A stretch of 64,000 bases of DNA from Xenopus tropicalis (lineage: Eukaryota; Chordata; Amphibia; Anura; Pipidae). Position 1 is the stretch's first letter, and each line of letters opens with the position of its first letter. This document shows positions 46,632-58,351 of the stretch, piece after piece. The DNA lies in the NCBI RefSeq assembly GCF_000004195.4, contig NC_030677.2, positions 98,236,829 to 98,300,828 of the forward strand, in the 5' to 3' direction. The position numbers and the translations under genes were made by a program. Under the pieces are notes generated by a model. The model was not told the origin of the DNA. It did not search any database and worked only from the letters and a program-made list of their open reading frames with translations.

Positions 46632-46906
46632 AGGTTTGAAGTCCCTTATCCGAAAACCTGTTATCCAGAAAGCTCAGAATTACAGGAAGGCCATCTCCAA
46701 TCGACTAATAAAATGACTGCAATTTTTCAGTGATTTTCTTTATAATAAAAAAAGTAGCTTGCACTTGATCCTAGCTAAACTCCATGACTCCATATTGGTG
46801 GCAAAATAATCATATTGGGTTTCTAAGTAGACTGAAGGTATCATGCTCCCTTATGCAGAAAACCCCAGTTCCCAAGCATTTTGCATAACAGATCCTATTT
46901 CTGTAT
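46632..46906. mobile_element. Palindromic MITE, 'GGTATGGGA' family, copy 6, worn
   Basis: Recognised from CCCTTATCCGAAAACCTGTT, AGCTTGCACTTGATCCTAGC, TATTGGTGGCAAAATAATC and AAAACCCCAGTTCCCAAGC. The outer ends are eroded. Confidence 0.65.
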
Positions 46907-47249
46907 TATCTATTTTAAGAATACTAAAGCAGCCTTGGTTTTGGTTTGTACTGGTTTGTACTGTACTGTGATCTTAAGGGATAGCATATTTTTTCTTGCA
47001 ATATTGCATTTCTGAGTAATTACCCTCACGGATGTAGTGATACTTGCTGCTTTAACTTATGGGTGTTCCCTGTAGTTTTGCTTAGCTTTGCCTGCTGGAT
47101 TATAGAAAGCATTATCATCTTAAGATAAGTAAGTCTTATTAGTAACAAATCTGAATGTTTCGTATATCATTAACTTAATATCAGAAGTAAAACAACCTTT
47201 GGTTTAGTACAAGGACCCAGTGCAGTTAACAGTGTGTAGTGAGATTATT

Positions 47250-47914
47250 TATTTATTTATTTGTAAAGGTTTATTTTTCTTTATTTGTAACAGTAAAATA
47301 AAATAAAATTACAACACTTAATAAAACAGGTTACATAAGTAAAAAGGGTGTTTGGTATGTTTTGTTTTCACAATTTCAGGTTGGTTGCGCGGTACTATGT
47401 GGCTGGACATGACCCAGGTTCGCTAGTGTTAATTTGGGCATGGCCCCATTTTAGCTGGTTGAGGGCCCGCTTGACTCGCACCACATGTTTTCAAATTTCC
47501 CTTGTGCCCCTCTAGTCTAGTGAGTTTTATGAGGGGTAGGGTAGCGTTAATGAGCTGTTGCCAGAATTCGAGTGTGGAAACACTGTTGCCCATCCACCTC
47601 ATTATGACTGCTTTTTTTGCATAGAATGTGAGGGATCTGAATCTTACCCTGGCTGCATTGGTGGGGAGTATGTCTGTGGATAGTGCTAGTTCTGTGGATA
47701 TGGTATCCATCACTGTAGTCCAGAACTGCGCAATGGGAGGACAGCTCCATATTGGGTGGAGAAAGTCAGCTTGGGGGTAGTTGCACCTCGGGTAGCAGTC
47801 GTTTGGTGCTTTGCCAAATTTATGGAGTTTAGTGGGTGTGATGTACAATTGGTGCAGGACCTTATGCTGGATCAGCCTGTCCCGTAGGGAGATTAGAAAC
47901 TTTCTGTGGCTTCC
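47250..47914 (-). mobile_element. Truncated L1-clade LINE with target-site duplication
   Basis: The minus-strand element is bordered by GTAGTGAGATTATT (47236-47249) and GTAGTGAGGTTATT (47915-47928), a 14-bp duplication with one mismatch. Its 3' end carries an (AAAT)n tail, read as TTTATTTATTTATTTG at 47248-47263. The 665-bp insert keeps only the end of ORF2 and the 3' UTR. Confidence 0.85.
47429..47910 (-). pseudogene. L1-type ORF2 C-terminal fragment
   Basis: The open frame runs from the element's 5' edge (KFLISLRDRLIQHKVLHQLY) to a stop at 47429. It contains the ORF2 C-terminal Cys/His motif (Cys-x3-Cys-x8-His-x4-Cys around CYPRCNYPQADFLHPIWSC) followed by P.AQFW. It is related to, but not the same family as, the fragment at 7.8-8.6 kb. 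No RT or endonuclease remains. Confidence 0.82.
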
Positions 47915-47928
47915 GTAGTGAGGTTATT

Positions 47929-50332
47929 AAAGAATACACCTGACATTCTATTCTTTAATAATTTAAACTTCCTTCTGCTATTGTGCATCTGACCAGTGCC
48001 TTTTATATAATTTGCAAGAGGAGCAGGTGTTCCAACCATAAAATAAATGTAGGTATATTTCTAATGTTGGCTGCAGATTAACACCACATTCATGTGTAAA
48101 GTGTAAAATGTCATGTCTTGTTTTTAGCATGATACCACAGAATCCCCAGCAGAGTAATGAACAAAATGCTCTGTTCATTAATTAGCCTTTTTTGTGATAT
48201 GGTGGAGCTGGCATTGCTGCACTCTGTACAAAGTAAATTTTCAGACACCAATGAAAGTGTTAATGATGCAATGTTCGATTATTCTGCTAATTAGCCTCAT
48301 AATCAATACTCCCCTTAACCCACAGTATGAGTCTAATAAATTGACATTTCATATGCCAGTCCTCATTAAATAACCACAGTGGCAAGAATTGATTTGTGTG
48401 GACAACAAGGAGACAGGAAAGTCTGGGGTTGATAAGCAAAAAAAGGAAAGGTGACACAAACAATGGCAGGTGGGCAGGAAATGATGTGCTTTACTTACTA
48501 ACCTTTAAACTGAATTTTAGTATTCTGTAGACAGTAATATTATGAGACAATTTAGCACTTGTTACTTTGTGTTTTTTTAAATTATCTAGCTTTTGGTTCA
48601 GTTAGAGAGCTGCCTTACACGTGTGCATATCGACAGCAGTGACCTTCCTAAATATGAGAACAAAATATTGAGAAATCTTCTAAGGAGAAATTTAGACTTG
48701 CATTTCATCCTAAAGTTAGAATAACACTTTGAAGGAAGGGATAATAAGAGTGACATGAAGGGGTTAGCGAAGGGGACTGGGACTGTGGGGAGGTGTTTCT
48801 CAGGGGATGAGATTTCTGGGTATTGGAGTCCCTAACAGGATTGGGATGCTAGTTGTAGGGGAGGGCTGTTATTTAAGAAGGGGAACACCTCACCCGCTTC
48901 CTTTTTCACTTCCAGTTCTTGGAATTGATTTTATTTGTCACAGCAGTCTGGAGGATATGTAATTATGTTCTTATCATTTGGTACAGTTTTTTATTGGTTT
49001 AACTTGCATGCCCACCAGTGGCAGTTGAATATGTTATAGCAAGGATGGCTACTTAGTTAATGAACATGTCTCAGTGTTCTTCTTGGTGTGCTATTGTTGT
49101 ATAAACAGTATGAAGTTTAAGTGCATTAACTACAGAAATCACACATGCCTCCACAGTCTTTCATTAGAATTTATAAACTAGGACCCACAAACACACACAA
49201 ATTCAGTTTCAAACCAAAATGCTAAATGTATCCTCTAATATCATATTGAGGTGTAATGATTACTCAAAAGTAGCTTGCATCACAATAAGGACATTAACTT
49301 GTACCCGCATACAAACTGTAATATTGAATGGTCTAGTTCTAGCAAAAACTGCTTTACTTCTGAAAAACGTATACATTTACTTTTAGCTTTTGTCTATTGT
49401 CGTTTCCTAGTACTCAAGAGATGGCTTTAGATTCTTTCAAAAGTTTTAAGAAATAATGAATAGCTATGTGCTGACAGAAGTCATCCTTATAAGTTTATAT
49501 ACTGCATGTATAACTTTTATTTATATCGCTTATCTAGGATTCTGACATTAACATTAAATAATAGCACATAATACTAAAAATATGTGGCTTCTAGGGACCC
49601 CAAAATATAAAAGTGCATTCATTTTTTTGTTATAAAACATGCCTTGGACAGAACTCTACCAAAATACAAACATTTGGTAAAGGTAGCAGTGTAACTAAAA
49701 TCACATCAATACCTTTGCTATATAGAATCTTATGTCCAACATGGTTGGTAAAAAGATATTGAATATATACATCAAACAATTATCCACATGACATAATTTA
49801 GAAAACGTGCTTCCAACTAATTTCAATGGCATCCCTGTACATCTGAGCTGATGAGATGAAACATTGCAAAAATTGCAGAACTTGTATAGCTGGGAAGCAT
49901 TCATAAATAAATACACTGCAATTAGATTGTAGCCTATAAAATATCTGAATTTGCAGCCATAAGCAATAATGAATGTGCCCAAGTGTCATATTCTTCAAAA
50001 CCATGCCCATGAAGACACATTTCTTTAATTTGGTAATTTTATCTCTGTGCAAGCAGAATTCCATCAAAATGTATCTATTTTTAGAGCTACTAGCCATTCC
50101 CTCCTCTGGCAGGACTTCATAGAAATGCTGCAGAAGTGCTGAGAAGTACTCCTGCGAGCTCCTGGAGCTGATACAGAATAAGGATTACTTTGTTCATATG
50201 CTACCTCGCTTCCACCAGCATATTTTCTTTATTGTAATGTTAAATGTGTTATTTTAAGTTTTTGTTTGTATGAAAATTAATAAAATACACGTTTAAAAAA
50301 AAAACAAGGCAACGCAAAATATAATTTTTTGC
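47929..50332. other. Intergenic, no gene recognised
   Basis: Long stretch of mostly unique-looking AT-rich sequence. No exon or RNA gene supported. Confidence 0.4.
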
Positions 50333-50718
50333 CTAATTAAAGAAACATAATTCTAAGCAGCTTTGCAATATACATTTATTAAAAATTTCCAATGATTTTT
50401 GAGTTATTTGTATATATAAATTGCTATTAAAAGCAGTGTTTGCCTGTCCTTTTCTATTCTCTGCCCTGGTGGCTCTGACATTTGAAACAATGTAACACAA
50501 GCAGCAGATTGACAGACTTGACTTGCTGGAGGAGACTGACAGTTGCAAGATTGTTTAAAAAGTAACAACCAGGAGTTCAGCAAATGCTGCTTTCTATAGC
50601 AATTACATTTACAAATAACTTTTAAAGCGCTAAAACTTTTTAATTATTTCATATTGGAAAATTGCTTAGAATTTTCTTTTATTATGCAAAAAATTTTTTG
50701 GGGTTGACATGCCCTTTA
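50333..50718. mobile_element. TTAA MITE, reversed relative to 41.3 kb
   Basis: Begins TTAAAGAAACATAATTCTAA and ends GACATGCCCTTTAA. Shares CTTTGCAATATACATT and the ACATTTGAAACAxTGTAAC core with 41302-41504 in inverse order. Confidence 0.65.
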
Positions 50719-50744
50719 AGGTCCCTTCAGCAGTGGATATAGAG

Positions 50745-51077
50745 TACAGGTATAAGACCCATTATCCAGAATGCTTGTGACCAAAGGTATTCCGGATAAG
50801 TGTCTTTCTGTAATTTGGAGCTCCGTATCTTTAGTCTATTAAAAAAACAATAAAACATTAATTAAACCCAATAGAATTGTCATACATCCAATAAGGATTA
50901 TTTATATCTTAGTTGGGATCAAGTACAAGGTACTGTTTTATTATTACAGAGAAAAATGAAATCAGATTTAAAATTCTGAATTATTTGATTAAAATTGAGT
51001 CTATGGAAGACGGGCTTTCCGTAATTCGGTGCTTTCTGGATAATGGGTTTCCGGATAAGGGATCCCATAGCTGTAAT
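50745..51077. mobile_element. Palindromic MITE, 'GGTATGGGA' family, copy 7
   Basis: Ends ACAGGTATAAGACCC and GGATCCCATAGCTGTA. Most similar to the copy at 5134-5442 (CTTTCCGTAATTCGG, ATTTATATCTTAGTTGGGATC). Confidence 0.8.
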
Positions 51078-51139
51078 TTGAGTCTTAACTAGTTCATTTG
51101 CGATAGCCCATCAGCAGTCATCAATATATGCAAAGAGGA

Positions 51140-51412
51140 ATATGTGCAGAGTCAGACTGGGGTACCAGGGGCCCCCCAGGTAACTGACTCACCTGCCCAC
51201 CACCACTCCCTGTTCTGCCCCAGCAACCACTCTTCCTGCTCCTGCGTTATTTACTTACTGTGAAAAAATAAATGTGGTTGTGCTTTGTGCATTCCACTGT
51301 GGAACTCATAGGTATCTTTATTTTTTCACAGCAAGGGCCCAAGAAGGTCTGGGGCCACTGGGCTACCAGGAAAAAACCCAGTGGGTCCCGACCTTCTCAG
51401 TCCTACCCTGAA
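51140..51412. mobile_element. Palindromic repeat with hAT-like ends
   Basis: AGTCAGACTGGGGTACCAGG at the left is answered by a worn complement (CAGTGGGTCCCGACC...AGTCCTACCCTG) at the right. Inner blocks TTTACTTACTGTGAAAAAATA and TATTTTTTCACAGCA are inverted copies. Confidence 0.55.
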
Positions 51413-51939
51413 TATATGTGTGCAATATGTGCACTACATGCTTAAAAGTTAAATTATCCCTCATGTTAATTACTTAAGGGGGCCGTATAACCTCTTACTG
51501 AGTGCAATGGATAAGGATTGTGCAAAACGTTTACATTTTATTTAGGAAATATCTTTGTTTTTTTGCTTAAAACAGGGAAACAATGGAAAATGAAACTAAA
51601 GCCACATTCTACTTGTAAAAAATGTACAGCAGTCCACTGAAAAGCCTCTGTATAAATAACTCCTCCATTTGCTCAGCTACAAACTGCTACCATATTAGAT
51701 AAAGAGCAGCTCATTATACAGAGGTTTGTTTGTATGTCTTTACTCTTCGAGATCAGGAAGTAGAATGTGATTACTTCAGGAAGTAGAATGTGTAATTTTT
51801 TGCCCACTGTTGGGTAATGTTGCCCCATTTATAACAAAAAATAACAATAACCATAGATATTTCCTAATAAAGCAACAGGCCAAAAGTATGTTTGCACAAG
51901 CCCTATTCACTGAATCAATGATCTGTTATAGACTTTGAT

Positions 51940-52545
51940 AGTAACATAGTAAGTTGGGTTGAAAAAAGACATACGTCCATCAAGTTCAACCATAATGCCT
52001 ATATATAACCTGCCTAACTACTAGTTGATCCAGAGGAAGGCAAAAAACCCCATCTGAAGCCTCTCTAATTTGCCGCAGAGGGGAAAAAATTCCTTCCTGA
52101 CTCCAAGATGGCAATCAGACCAGTCCCTGGATCAACTAGTACTAAGAGCTATCTCCCATAACCCTGTATTCCCTCACTTGCTAAGAATCCATCCAGACCC
52201 TTCTTAAAGCTATATAATGTATCAGCCAGCACGACTGATTCGGGGAGGGAATTCCAGAACGTCACAGCTCTCACTGTAAAAAATCCTTTCCGAATATTTA
52301 AATGGAACCTCCCTTCTAAACGAAGTGGGTGCCCTCGTGTCCGTTGGAAGGACCTACTGGTAAATAAAACATTAGAAAGGTTATTATATGATCCCTTTAT
52401 ATATTTATACATAGTTATCATGTCACCTCTTAAGCGCCTCTTCTCCAGTGTAAACAGACCCAACTTGGCCAGTCTTTCTTCATAACTGAGACTTTCCATA
52501 CCCTTTACCAGCTTAGTTGCCCTTCTCTGGACCCTCTCTAATAGG
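51940..52545 (-). mobile_element. CR1-type LINE, 3' fragment
   Basis: Minus-strand element with 3' end at about 51940 (GATAGTAACATAGTAAG, the tail of ATAGTAAC-type repeats) and 5' truncation at about 52545. It encodes only the last part of ORF2 (52545-52149: LERVQRRATKLVKG, then YEERLAKLGL, then ending GYGR). It matches 60314-60935 almost base for base, differing by a 3-bp deletion at about 52318 and scattered substitutions. Sequence upstream of 52545 in the same frame is not LINE. Confidence 0.88.
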
Positions 52546-54899
52546 GATGCAAAGGGCCTGCTTGGGCAGTTGCCTTTGACAGGTATGGGGACATGACTGC
52601 AGAGGTTGAGGCTTCTGCCAGGCTTTGATAATTGATAGAAAACCACTTGTACCAATTGTAAATCTCTTTGCTTGGAGTCCGAATCAGAGATTACAAATTT
52701 AGAATTGCCATTCAACAGAACAGAATAGAGTTCTGCTCTTAGTCAATGTTTTATAAATTAGGATTGTCAAAATTACTTGAGCCCCAGACCTATTTATTGC
52801 AGCACACAGGACATTTTCTCAAAGAGTTTATTTCTGAAGTTAGAGGAATGCGTGCAACCAGCTCTTCTGCCTCCCTTAAATAGACAATGCTTGCTTGAGA
52901 GCATCAATACAGGCAAATTTCATCCAAAAGGTACTTGATACCTGTAGAAAACACTTGTTGGGAAACCATAGTAAAAATAATAAATGGTGCATTACTAGTC
53001 TGTACCTGTACCAACCTGTCAGTAGGAAGCAGTTTTGGTCATGTGTTTAAAAGCAAGCATCTTATTGGTAACTATGGGTTAATGCACCTGACAAACATAC
53101 TGTCAGGGTTAGGCTAACGGTACATAGGATGTTTTGACCACTAATGGACTCCTATTAAGGAGTAAATGACAAGGAGGCATGGCAACAATTGAGGGTGTCC
53201 CTTTGGTTGCTGCTAGGGGAGTGGGTTGCTAGGGGTTGCGCTAGGGCGCCCAGGAATCTTTCGTTGTGCTGAGGTGAGAAGACATTGTGGTAGAAGCAGG
53301 GTTATTGGCAATCTAACGCCCCCCCTCCCAAAAAAAGTAGGGTTTTCAGGAAGCTCTAAAAAGTTGTTAAAAAAATTAATAAATAAAATTATTCTTTTTT
53401 TTAAAAAATGGGAAGGGAGTGGGAAATGGTCTCACATCGGGGGGCACATTGGTTAGAGCAAGCCTGGTGGTTGGCACTCGCCACCACACTGTGAGTAGCT
53501 TTTGGTTGGTCAGAAATTCTTGGGACATTGCAGAAAAAATGTTGTGGTTCCATGGGCCACTTGCCAAAAAGGAGGATTACGTTTAGTAAGGTGGTTTATG
53601 ATAGTTAGGATTTACCAACTTGTCATTTACTATTGGTAATTTTATTGAATGCTAATAAATGCTGTGACCTTTTTGATCCAACGTCATGTGTATTGTGGTT
53701 ATTTAATTATACTTTCTAAACAAACTGCAATGGTATGGGTAAACATACAATATTGTTGCCATGCCCTCTGGCAAAGAGCAGTGGTGATTGAAATGCTCGT
53801 CTTTCAACTCTCCTGATATTAGTGAATTAACTTGCTCTATTGAATGCACATGAAGCAGTGATAGACTGACTTCTGCACAAAACGTTGAAAAGTGACATGG
53901 TGTCAAACAGAGCTCAGCAACAACAGGCCTGTGGCAATCGTCTGATTCTGGCAAATGCCAGAGGGGCTGCCCGACCTCTGTGTACTGGAAATACCAGGGC
54001 TTAATTGGAATCTTAGGGTTGCCACCTTTGTCAGGTTATTTACCCGGACAAAGGGAGCACGTGATGACATAATTTAATTATGTATTTGGCGACATGAGGA
54101 TGTTGGTATTGGGGATTATTGTGTCCACTAGATGCAATTATGAAGGTTTCTGCACAGTTTCCTTGATATTGAAAACTGGGCAGAAGGTTAACAAACTAGA
54201 CAGGTGGGAACCTTTTATTTGTTAGTATTCAGAGTGAAGACTGATGAAGAGGGCATTCCCTCCACAGCTGGGACGGCAGTGCAAAACATCCCATGTATCA
54301 ACCATAGCTGAAAAACTTGACCATCTTCAGACTAAACACAGCCAGTGCAGGCGTTTCCTATTTGAGCTAATGGGGACTGTCGGACTGGGCCCTCAGGGGC
54401 CCACCAGAAAACCTTAGACTATAACCTTAGAACCTTAAAACCTTAGACCCACTCTCCAAACTATAATTTCCCCTAGTCTCTTTTATTTACATGCTAGCAT
54501 CTATTCTTCCATCTATTTCTCCTCTTTGGTCCCATACAGGAATAGGGCAAGACCATGAAGCAGGCCAAATGGTCAGGAGCAGGAGAGCCCACTGACACCT
54601 GGGCCCACTAGTTTTCCTGCTGGGCCAGTGCAACACTGGACTGAAATACACCAGCATACACAACACCTATGTGTTCTGAGCCAAATATATATACTGCAGG
54701 TATCCATATGGACGTCGGAATAGTGTTTTAAGTATCTCTTAAAGAATACAGCCTCTCTTTCAGTGCCATGTAAACACAACAAGGAAACAAAACAGCGACA
54801 GGTTGGATTTCCAATCTGTTGACGTCGCTCTATTTAGAATGCTTAAAGATTAGCGGCAATTATGACAAATGACTACCGTTTGAAGGAATTGTTTATTAA
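52546..54899. other. Intergenic upstream of ABHD17A
   Basis: Includes a CTAGGGG/GTTGCTAGGGG direct repeat at 53.2 kb and the palindromic repeat at 54.37-54.65 kb. No exon recognised. Confidence 0.4.
54368..54648. mobile_element. Palindromic repeat with hAT-like ends
   Basis: GGGGACTGTCGGACTGGGCC and GGGCCAGTGCAACACTGGAC are diverged inverted ends. Inner GGGGCCCACCAG and CTGGGCCCACTAG continue the symmetry. Same family type as 26.8 and 51.1 kb. Confidence 0.6.
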
Positions 54900-55500
54900 C
54901 ATTAATAAACGAGTTGCTGGCGCATTACTCACACCGGACGGTCAATGTGTAACGCGGAATGACCACGTGGATAGTGTTACTCACGTACATACCCCTGATA
55001 ATGAGCAGCATTCCTACGGCTTGTCCGGTCCATCCCGCCTCTCTCGGCTTGCACTGTTATCCCTCTTTCCCTGTGTCTCCCTTTAATCGTCACTTCCAGT
55101 CTGAAAGACACAGTCACATCCGGCACCCGGGAAATCACACAGACGGCGAGAGATCGTCGGACAGCTCTTGTTACTGACTGAGACAGCGACAGCTTTACTG
55201 TGACTAGCGATGTAGGATAGCAGGAGTGACGTAGGTTTGAGAGCCCGAGTGAGGGGATATGTAATGCCCAGCTCGCCGTGCCTGGGGACACCCTACTAAC
55301 TGTGGCGCTTGCGGATCCTGTCACTCCAGTTCTAAGAACACGGAATAGTCGCGTTGTGGTATCAGACTGATACAACTACACTTTGCTTTCTCATAGAGCT
55401 TGGCGCAGTGTCTAATGCTGGCATGTCCGTCTCCTGTCCCACTCGCAAGAAGCTGCTAATATTTCATTTACTGAACTGAGTCGCTGCATAAGAAGATGGA
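54900..55500 (+). promoter_or_regulatory. Likely ABHD17A promoter and 5' UTR (CpG-rich)
   Basis: CpG dinucleotides are dense here compared with the flanks. Sites include an E-box palindrome CCACGTGG (54963-54970), a CRE half-site GTGACGTAG (about 55227) and CGGCACCCGGGAAA (about 55119). No TATA box is obvious. The coding exon 200 bp downstream begins at a splice acceptor, so a non-coding first exon should lie here, but I could not fix its donor. Two open frames inside (54977-55375 minus; 54862-55177 plus) are not recognised and overlap. Confidence 0.5.
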
Positions 55501-55708
55501 AATATTACACCACACCAGCAATTCTGGCTTAAAATCGTATCATTTCGGCTAATCCCTTGAACTGGGATCATGAGTTTTTATTAACCACTGTTTTTATTTT
55601 TTTTAAAGCCAGTGAAAACATAGTCATTTTGTTAAAGTTCCTTTTTTGTATTCGTAGTCATTTAGATGTAGGACATTTTTATTATAATTGTTATTATAGT
55701 ATTAGGAA

Positions 55709-56022
55709 ATGAACGGATTTTCAATCAAGGAGCTGTGCTGCGTTTTTTGTTGCCCGCCATGTCCTGGTACAATTGCTGCAAAGCTGGCTTTTGTACCTCC
55801 CCAGCCCACCTATGCTGTAATACCAGAGCCAGATGCCCTGCCAGCCGGAGGGAATGGACGAGTTGGAACTGGGGTCCTAGGGAGATGGAAACTACACCTC
55901 ACAGACCGGGCAGATTTTCAATACACTCAGCGGGAACTGGACTGCATAGAAGTTTTTATGACCAAGAGCAGTCGTGGGAATAGGATTGCCTGCATGTACA
56001 TACGTTGTGCGCCTGGTGCTAG
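55709..56022 (+). CDS. abhd17a: ABHD17A, first coding exon
   Basis: Encodes residues 1-104 plus two bases of an Arg codon. The start is secure: an in-frame TAG precedes it (55703-55705), and a splice acceptor (ATTATAG, 55693-55699) places the exon start at about 55700. The protein opens [20 protein letters not shown], the cysteine cluster that is palmitoylated and holds ABHD17 enzymes on membranes. It continues with AAKLAFVPP and the family A signature [15 protein letters not shown]. Paralogues B and C differ in that block and in the loop before it. The exon ends GCT-AG before GTATGA, phase 2. ABHD17 proteins remove palmitate from Ras and synaptic scaffold proteins (established for mammals). 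Confidence 0.93.
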
Positions 56023-58156
56023 GTATGAAAGCAGGATAGCTTTAAGGCCTCTGATTTCTGGATTGAAAAAAACAATATCTGGTTATGTTTTGTAGGCAGG
56101 TCTGGACTTAAAAGAGGCCTGGAATTTCATATCCACAGAGGCACAAACAGTCCTTGCCACCCCATTAAATAGTGACTGTCTGTGGCAGGGTTCTTCACCC
56201 GACCTTTTTACCTGTAAGCCACACTCAAATGTAAAAAGTGTTGGTGAGCCACACAAACATAATACAATTTTTTAGGGATGCCAAATATGGACTGTGATTG
56301 GCTATTGGGTAGCCCCATGTGAACTGCTGGCCTGCAACTTTTGACTAAAGTTGTCTCTATGCTTCCAAAACTTGTCTCCAAGCCAGATATTTAAAAATAG
56401 ACTTACTTTGGGTATACTGGGAGTAACATCATGTTACTCAGGAGCCACTGGTTGGGGATCACTGTTCTATGGCATCTTACAGCAGTGATCCCAAACCAGT
56501 GGTTCAGGGGCAACATGTTGCTCACCAACACCTTGGATGTTGCTTCTAGTGCCCCCAAACTTGGTGGCAAGTTTTGGTTGAATAAAAACAAGAATTACTA
56601 CCAAATAAAGCCTCTTGTAAGCTGATAGTGTGCATAGATGCTACCTAATAGCCAATCTAAGCCCTTATTTGGCACCTCCATGAACTTTTATGATCCTTGT
56701 GTTGCTTTCCAAGTCTTTTTACATTTGACTGTGGTTCACGAGTAAGAAAGGTTGGGGACCCCTGTCTTACTTACTTACTTACAGCATCCCCTCTGGCATT
56801 TGCCAGAATCTACAGATTGCCAGTCTGGGCCTGTTTGAACATTACAGAAGCTCCCCCAAGACAAGAATCACACTAGGCTGTAATGTGACCTGTATGAGGA
56901 CCAACTGGGGTGTTGGTGGTAGATATAAGTGTGAAGGTTTCATCATTGTGACTGCATAAAAATAAGGCGCAGTTCTTTTGGGTGAATGTGAGATATAGGT
57001 GTGTATCAAAAGTTTGTTACGCAAACATTCCATTAAAATGTATTGCTTTTGTAATTGTAAGTATTATCATAATTTTATTAACCATTAACCTACTTGGCAT
57101 ATTTTAAAGCAATTTGCAGTATATTTCATTGGCTGGAAGAGTATAGGTTTTGGTGGCATTCACAGTGGCATAGAAGATCCGGCTTTACCCAGTGATTGCA
57201 ACCTAATTGCTGGAAGTAATTGCTGGCATACCGTGGCATCTGTGCTCTGTAAAGGGATGTGGGCTCAATACCATTGTAATCCAGTAAACTTTTCTTTTGT
57301 TAGCAGGGTCATTTAATAGTTTCACAGCTATTGGGGACCTGCCACCATATTGTACTATACAGGATAAAAAGCAGAGGGTAATTTTGTACCTCCACTCTAC
57401 CTACATTTCTTTGCCTAGGGGATTGTTGTGTTTGGAGGTCAGCTGTGATACACCTACCATTTAAATCCCCCACCAACATTTGTAAGCTTTACACAAGCAT
57501 ATTATTTTATTTGATTTTTCTCTGTAATAATTAGACTGTACTTTGTCCTTGATTGTAGCTAAGCTAACAAAACCATAATGATGGCAAACAGTCATGTGAT
57601 GTTTTAATATTAAGTGTATTTCCATATGCTAAAAACTTCAGATGCCAAGGCTTCTGCAGCATGAATCCCATACCTGGTACTTTAAAATGCTTGGTTGCCC
57701 TACAGCAAGCAACACCAAGAATGTTGATTATACAGGTGTGGCTACTGAGTTGTCAAGCAGTTTTGCGTCAGTGTTTGTGAAAAAAAAAAAAGTGGGACTA
57801 AGTTAACTTGAAACAAGATTTTTTTCCCTAAAGGGATTGTATCACATCTTTTCAAAACAGATATGTTGTGGAGCTCTGATGAAAATGATGGGTTTGTTTA
57901 TTCTGGCAGATGCTTTGTTCTAAAGGTGCTGTTAAAATCACTGAAAAACAGGTTAAACGAATATCTGTTGCATACCAGTTTTTCACAAGATATCAGCTGT
58001 TTTCCAAGTTGTTTTCATTGCTTTTGATTGATGCAACTAACTAATAAACATTTCTCTATTTTTCCCTTCAATAATCATACTTCCTTTTTCCTGTTTTTGT
58101 CATTTTTATTTTTTCTAACTTTTGTCTTTCTTTACATGTGTTTGAATTTCCTTAAG
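56023..58156 (+). other. abhd17a: ABHD17A intron (between coding exons 1 and 2)
   Basis: Bounded by a GTATGA donor and a CTTAAG acceptor. The polypyrimidine tract before the acceptor is long (58050-58150, mostly T and C). The intron holds a palindromic hAT-like repeat at 56175-56765 and an A12 run near 57780. An open frame continuing 24 codons past the donor has no meaning. Confidence 0.85.
56175..56765. mobile_element. Palindromic hAT-like repeat in the ABHD17A intron
   Basis: The left end (CAGGGTTCTTCACCCGACC) and right end (GGTTGGGGACCCCTG) are inverted. Arms share CCACACTCAAATGTAAAAAG and GATTGGCTATTGGGTAG, both mirrored on the right. A central palindrome (GCCACTGGTTGGGGATCAC / GTGATCCCAAACCAGTGG) lies at 56435-56505. 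CAGxGGTCCCCAACC ends resemble hAT transposons. Confidence 0.7.
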
Positions 58157-58351
58157 GTTCACCCTTCTATTTTCTCATGGGAATGCTGTGGATTTGGGAC
58201 AGATGACCAGCTTTTATTTAGACCTGGGTACACGCATCAACTGCAATATCTTTTCCTATGACTACTCAGGATACGGGTGTAGTTCTGGAAGGCCTTCTGA
58301 AAAGAACTTGTATGCTGACATTGATGCAGCATGGCATGCTCTCCGGACAAG
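58157..58351 (+). CDS. abhd17a: ABHD17A, second coding exon
   Basis: 195 bases, in phase with the previous exon: the split Arg codon is followed by [16 protein letters not shown]. This is the alpha/beta-hydrolase strand and oxyanion HGN loop. Then come [16 protein letters not shown] and [18 protein letters not shown], nearly invariant in the family, ending HALRT plus AG of the next codon before a consensus GTGAGT donor. The catalytic GQSIG serine, the Asp and the His would be in later exons beyond the right edge; none is present to 64000. Relative to mammalian proteins I recall, Cys replaces Ala/Val in SGYGxSSG. Confidence 0.95.

Noticed and set aside
52546..52715. Apparent N-terminal extension of the CR1 fragment (frame 52149-52715)
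   Set aside because: LINE similarity ends at about 52545; the upstream codons are unrelated flank that happens to be open.
54977..55375. 132-codon minus-strand frame upstream of ABHD17A
   Set aside because: No recognisable domain. It sits in the CpG-rich promoter region, where stop codons are rarer. Kept only as a possible divergent transcript.
56023..56095. Continuation of the ABHD17A frame past residue 104
   Set aside because: A splice donor (AG/GTATGA) and exact joining to FTLLFSHGN in the next exon show that this is intron.
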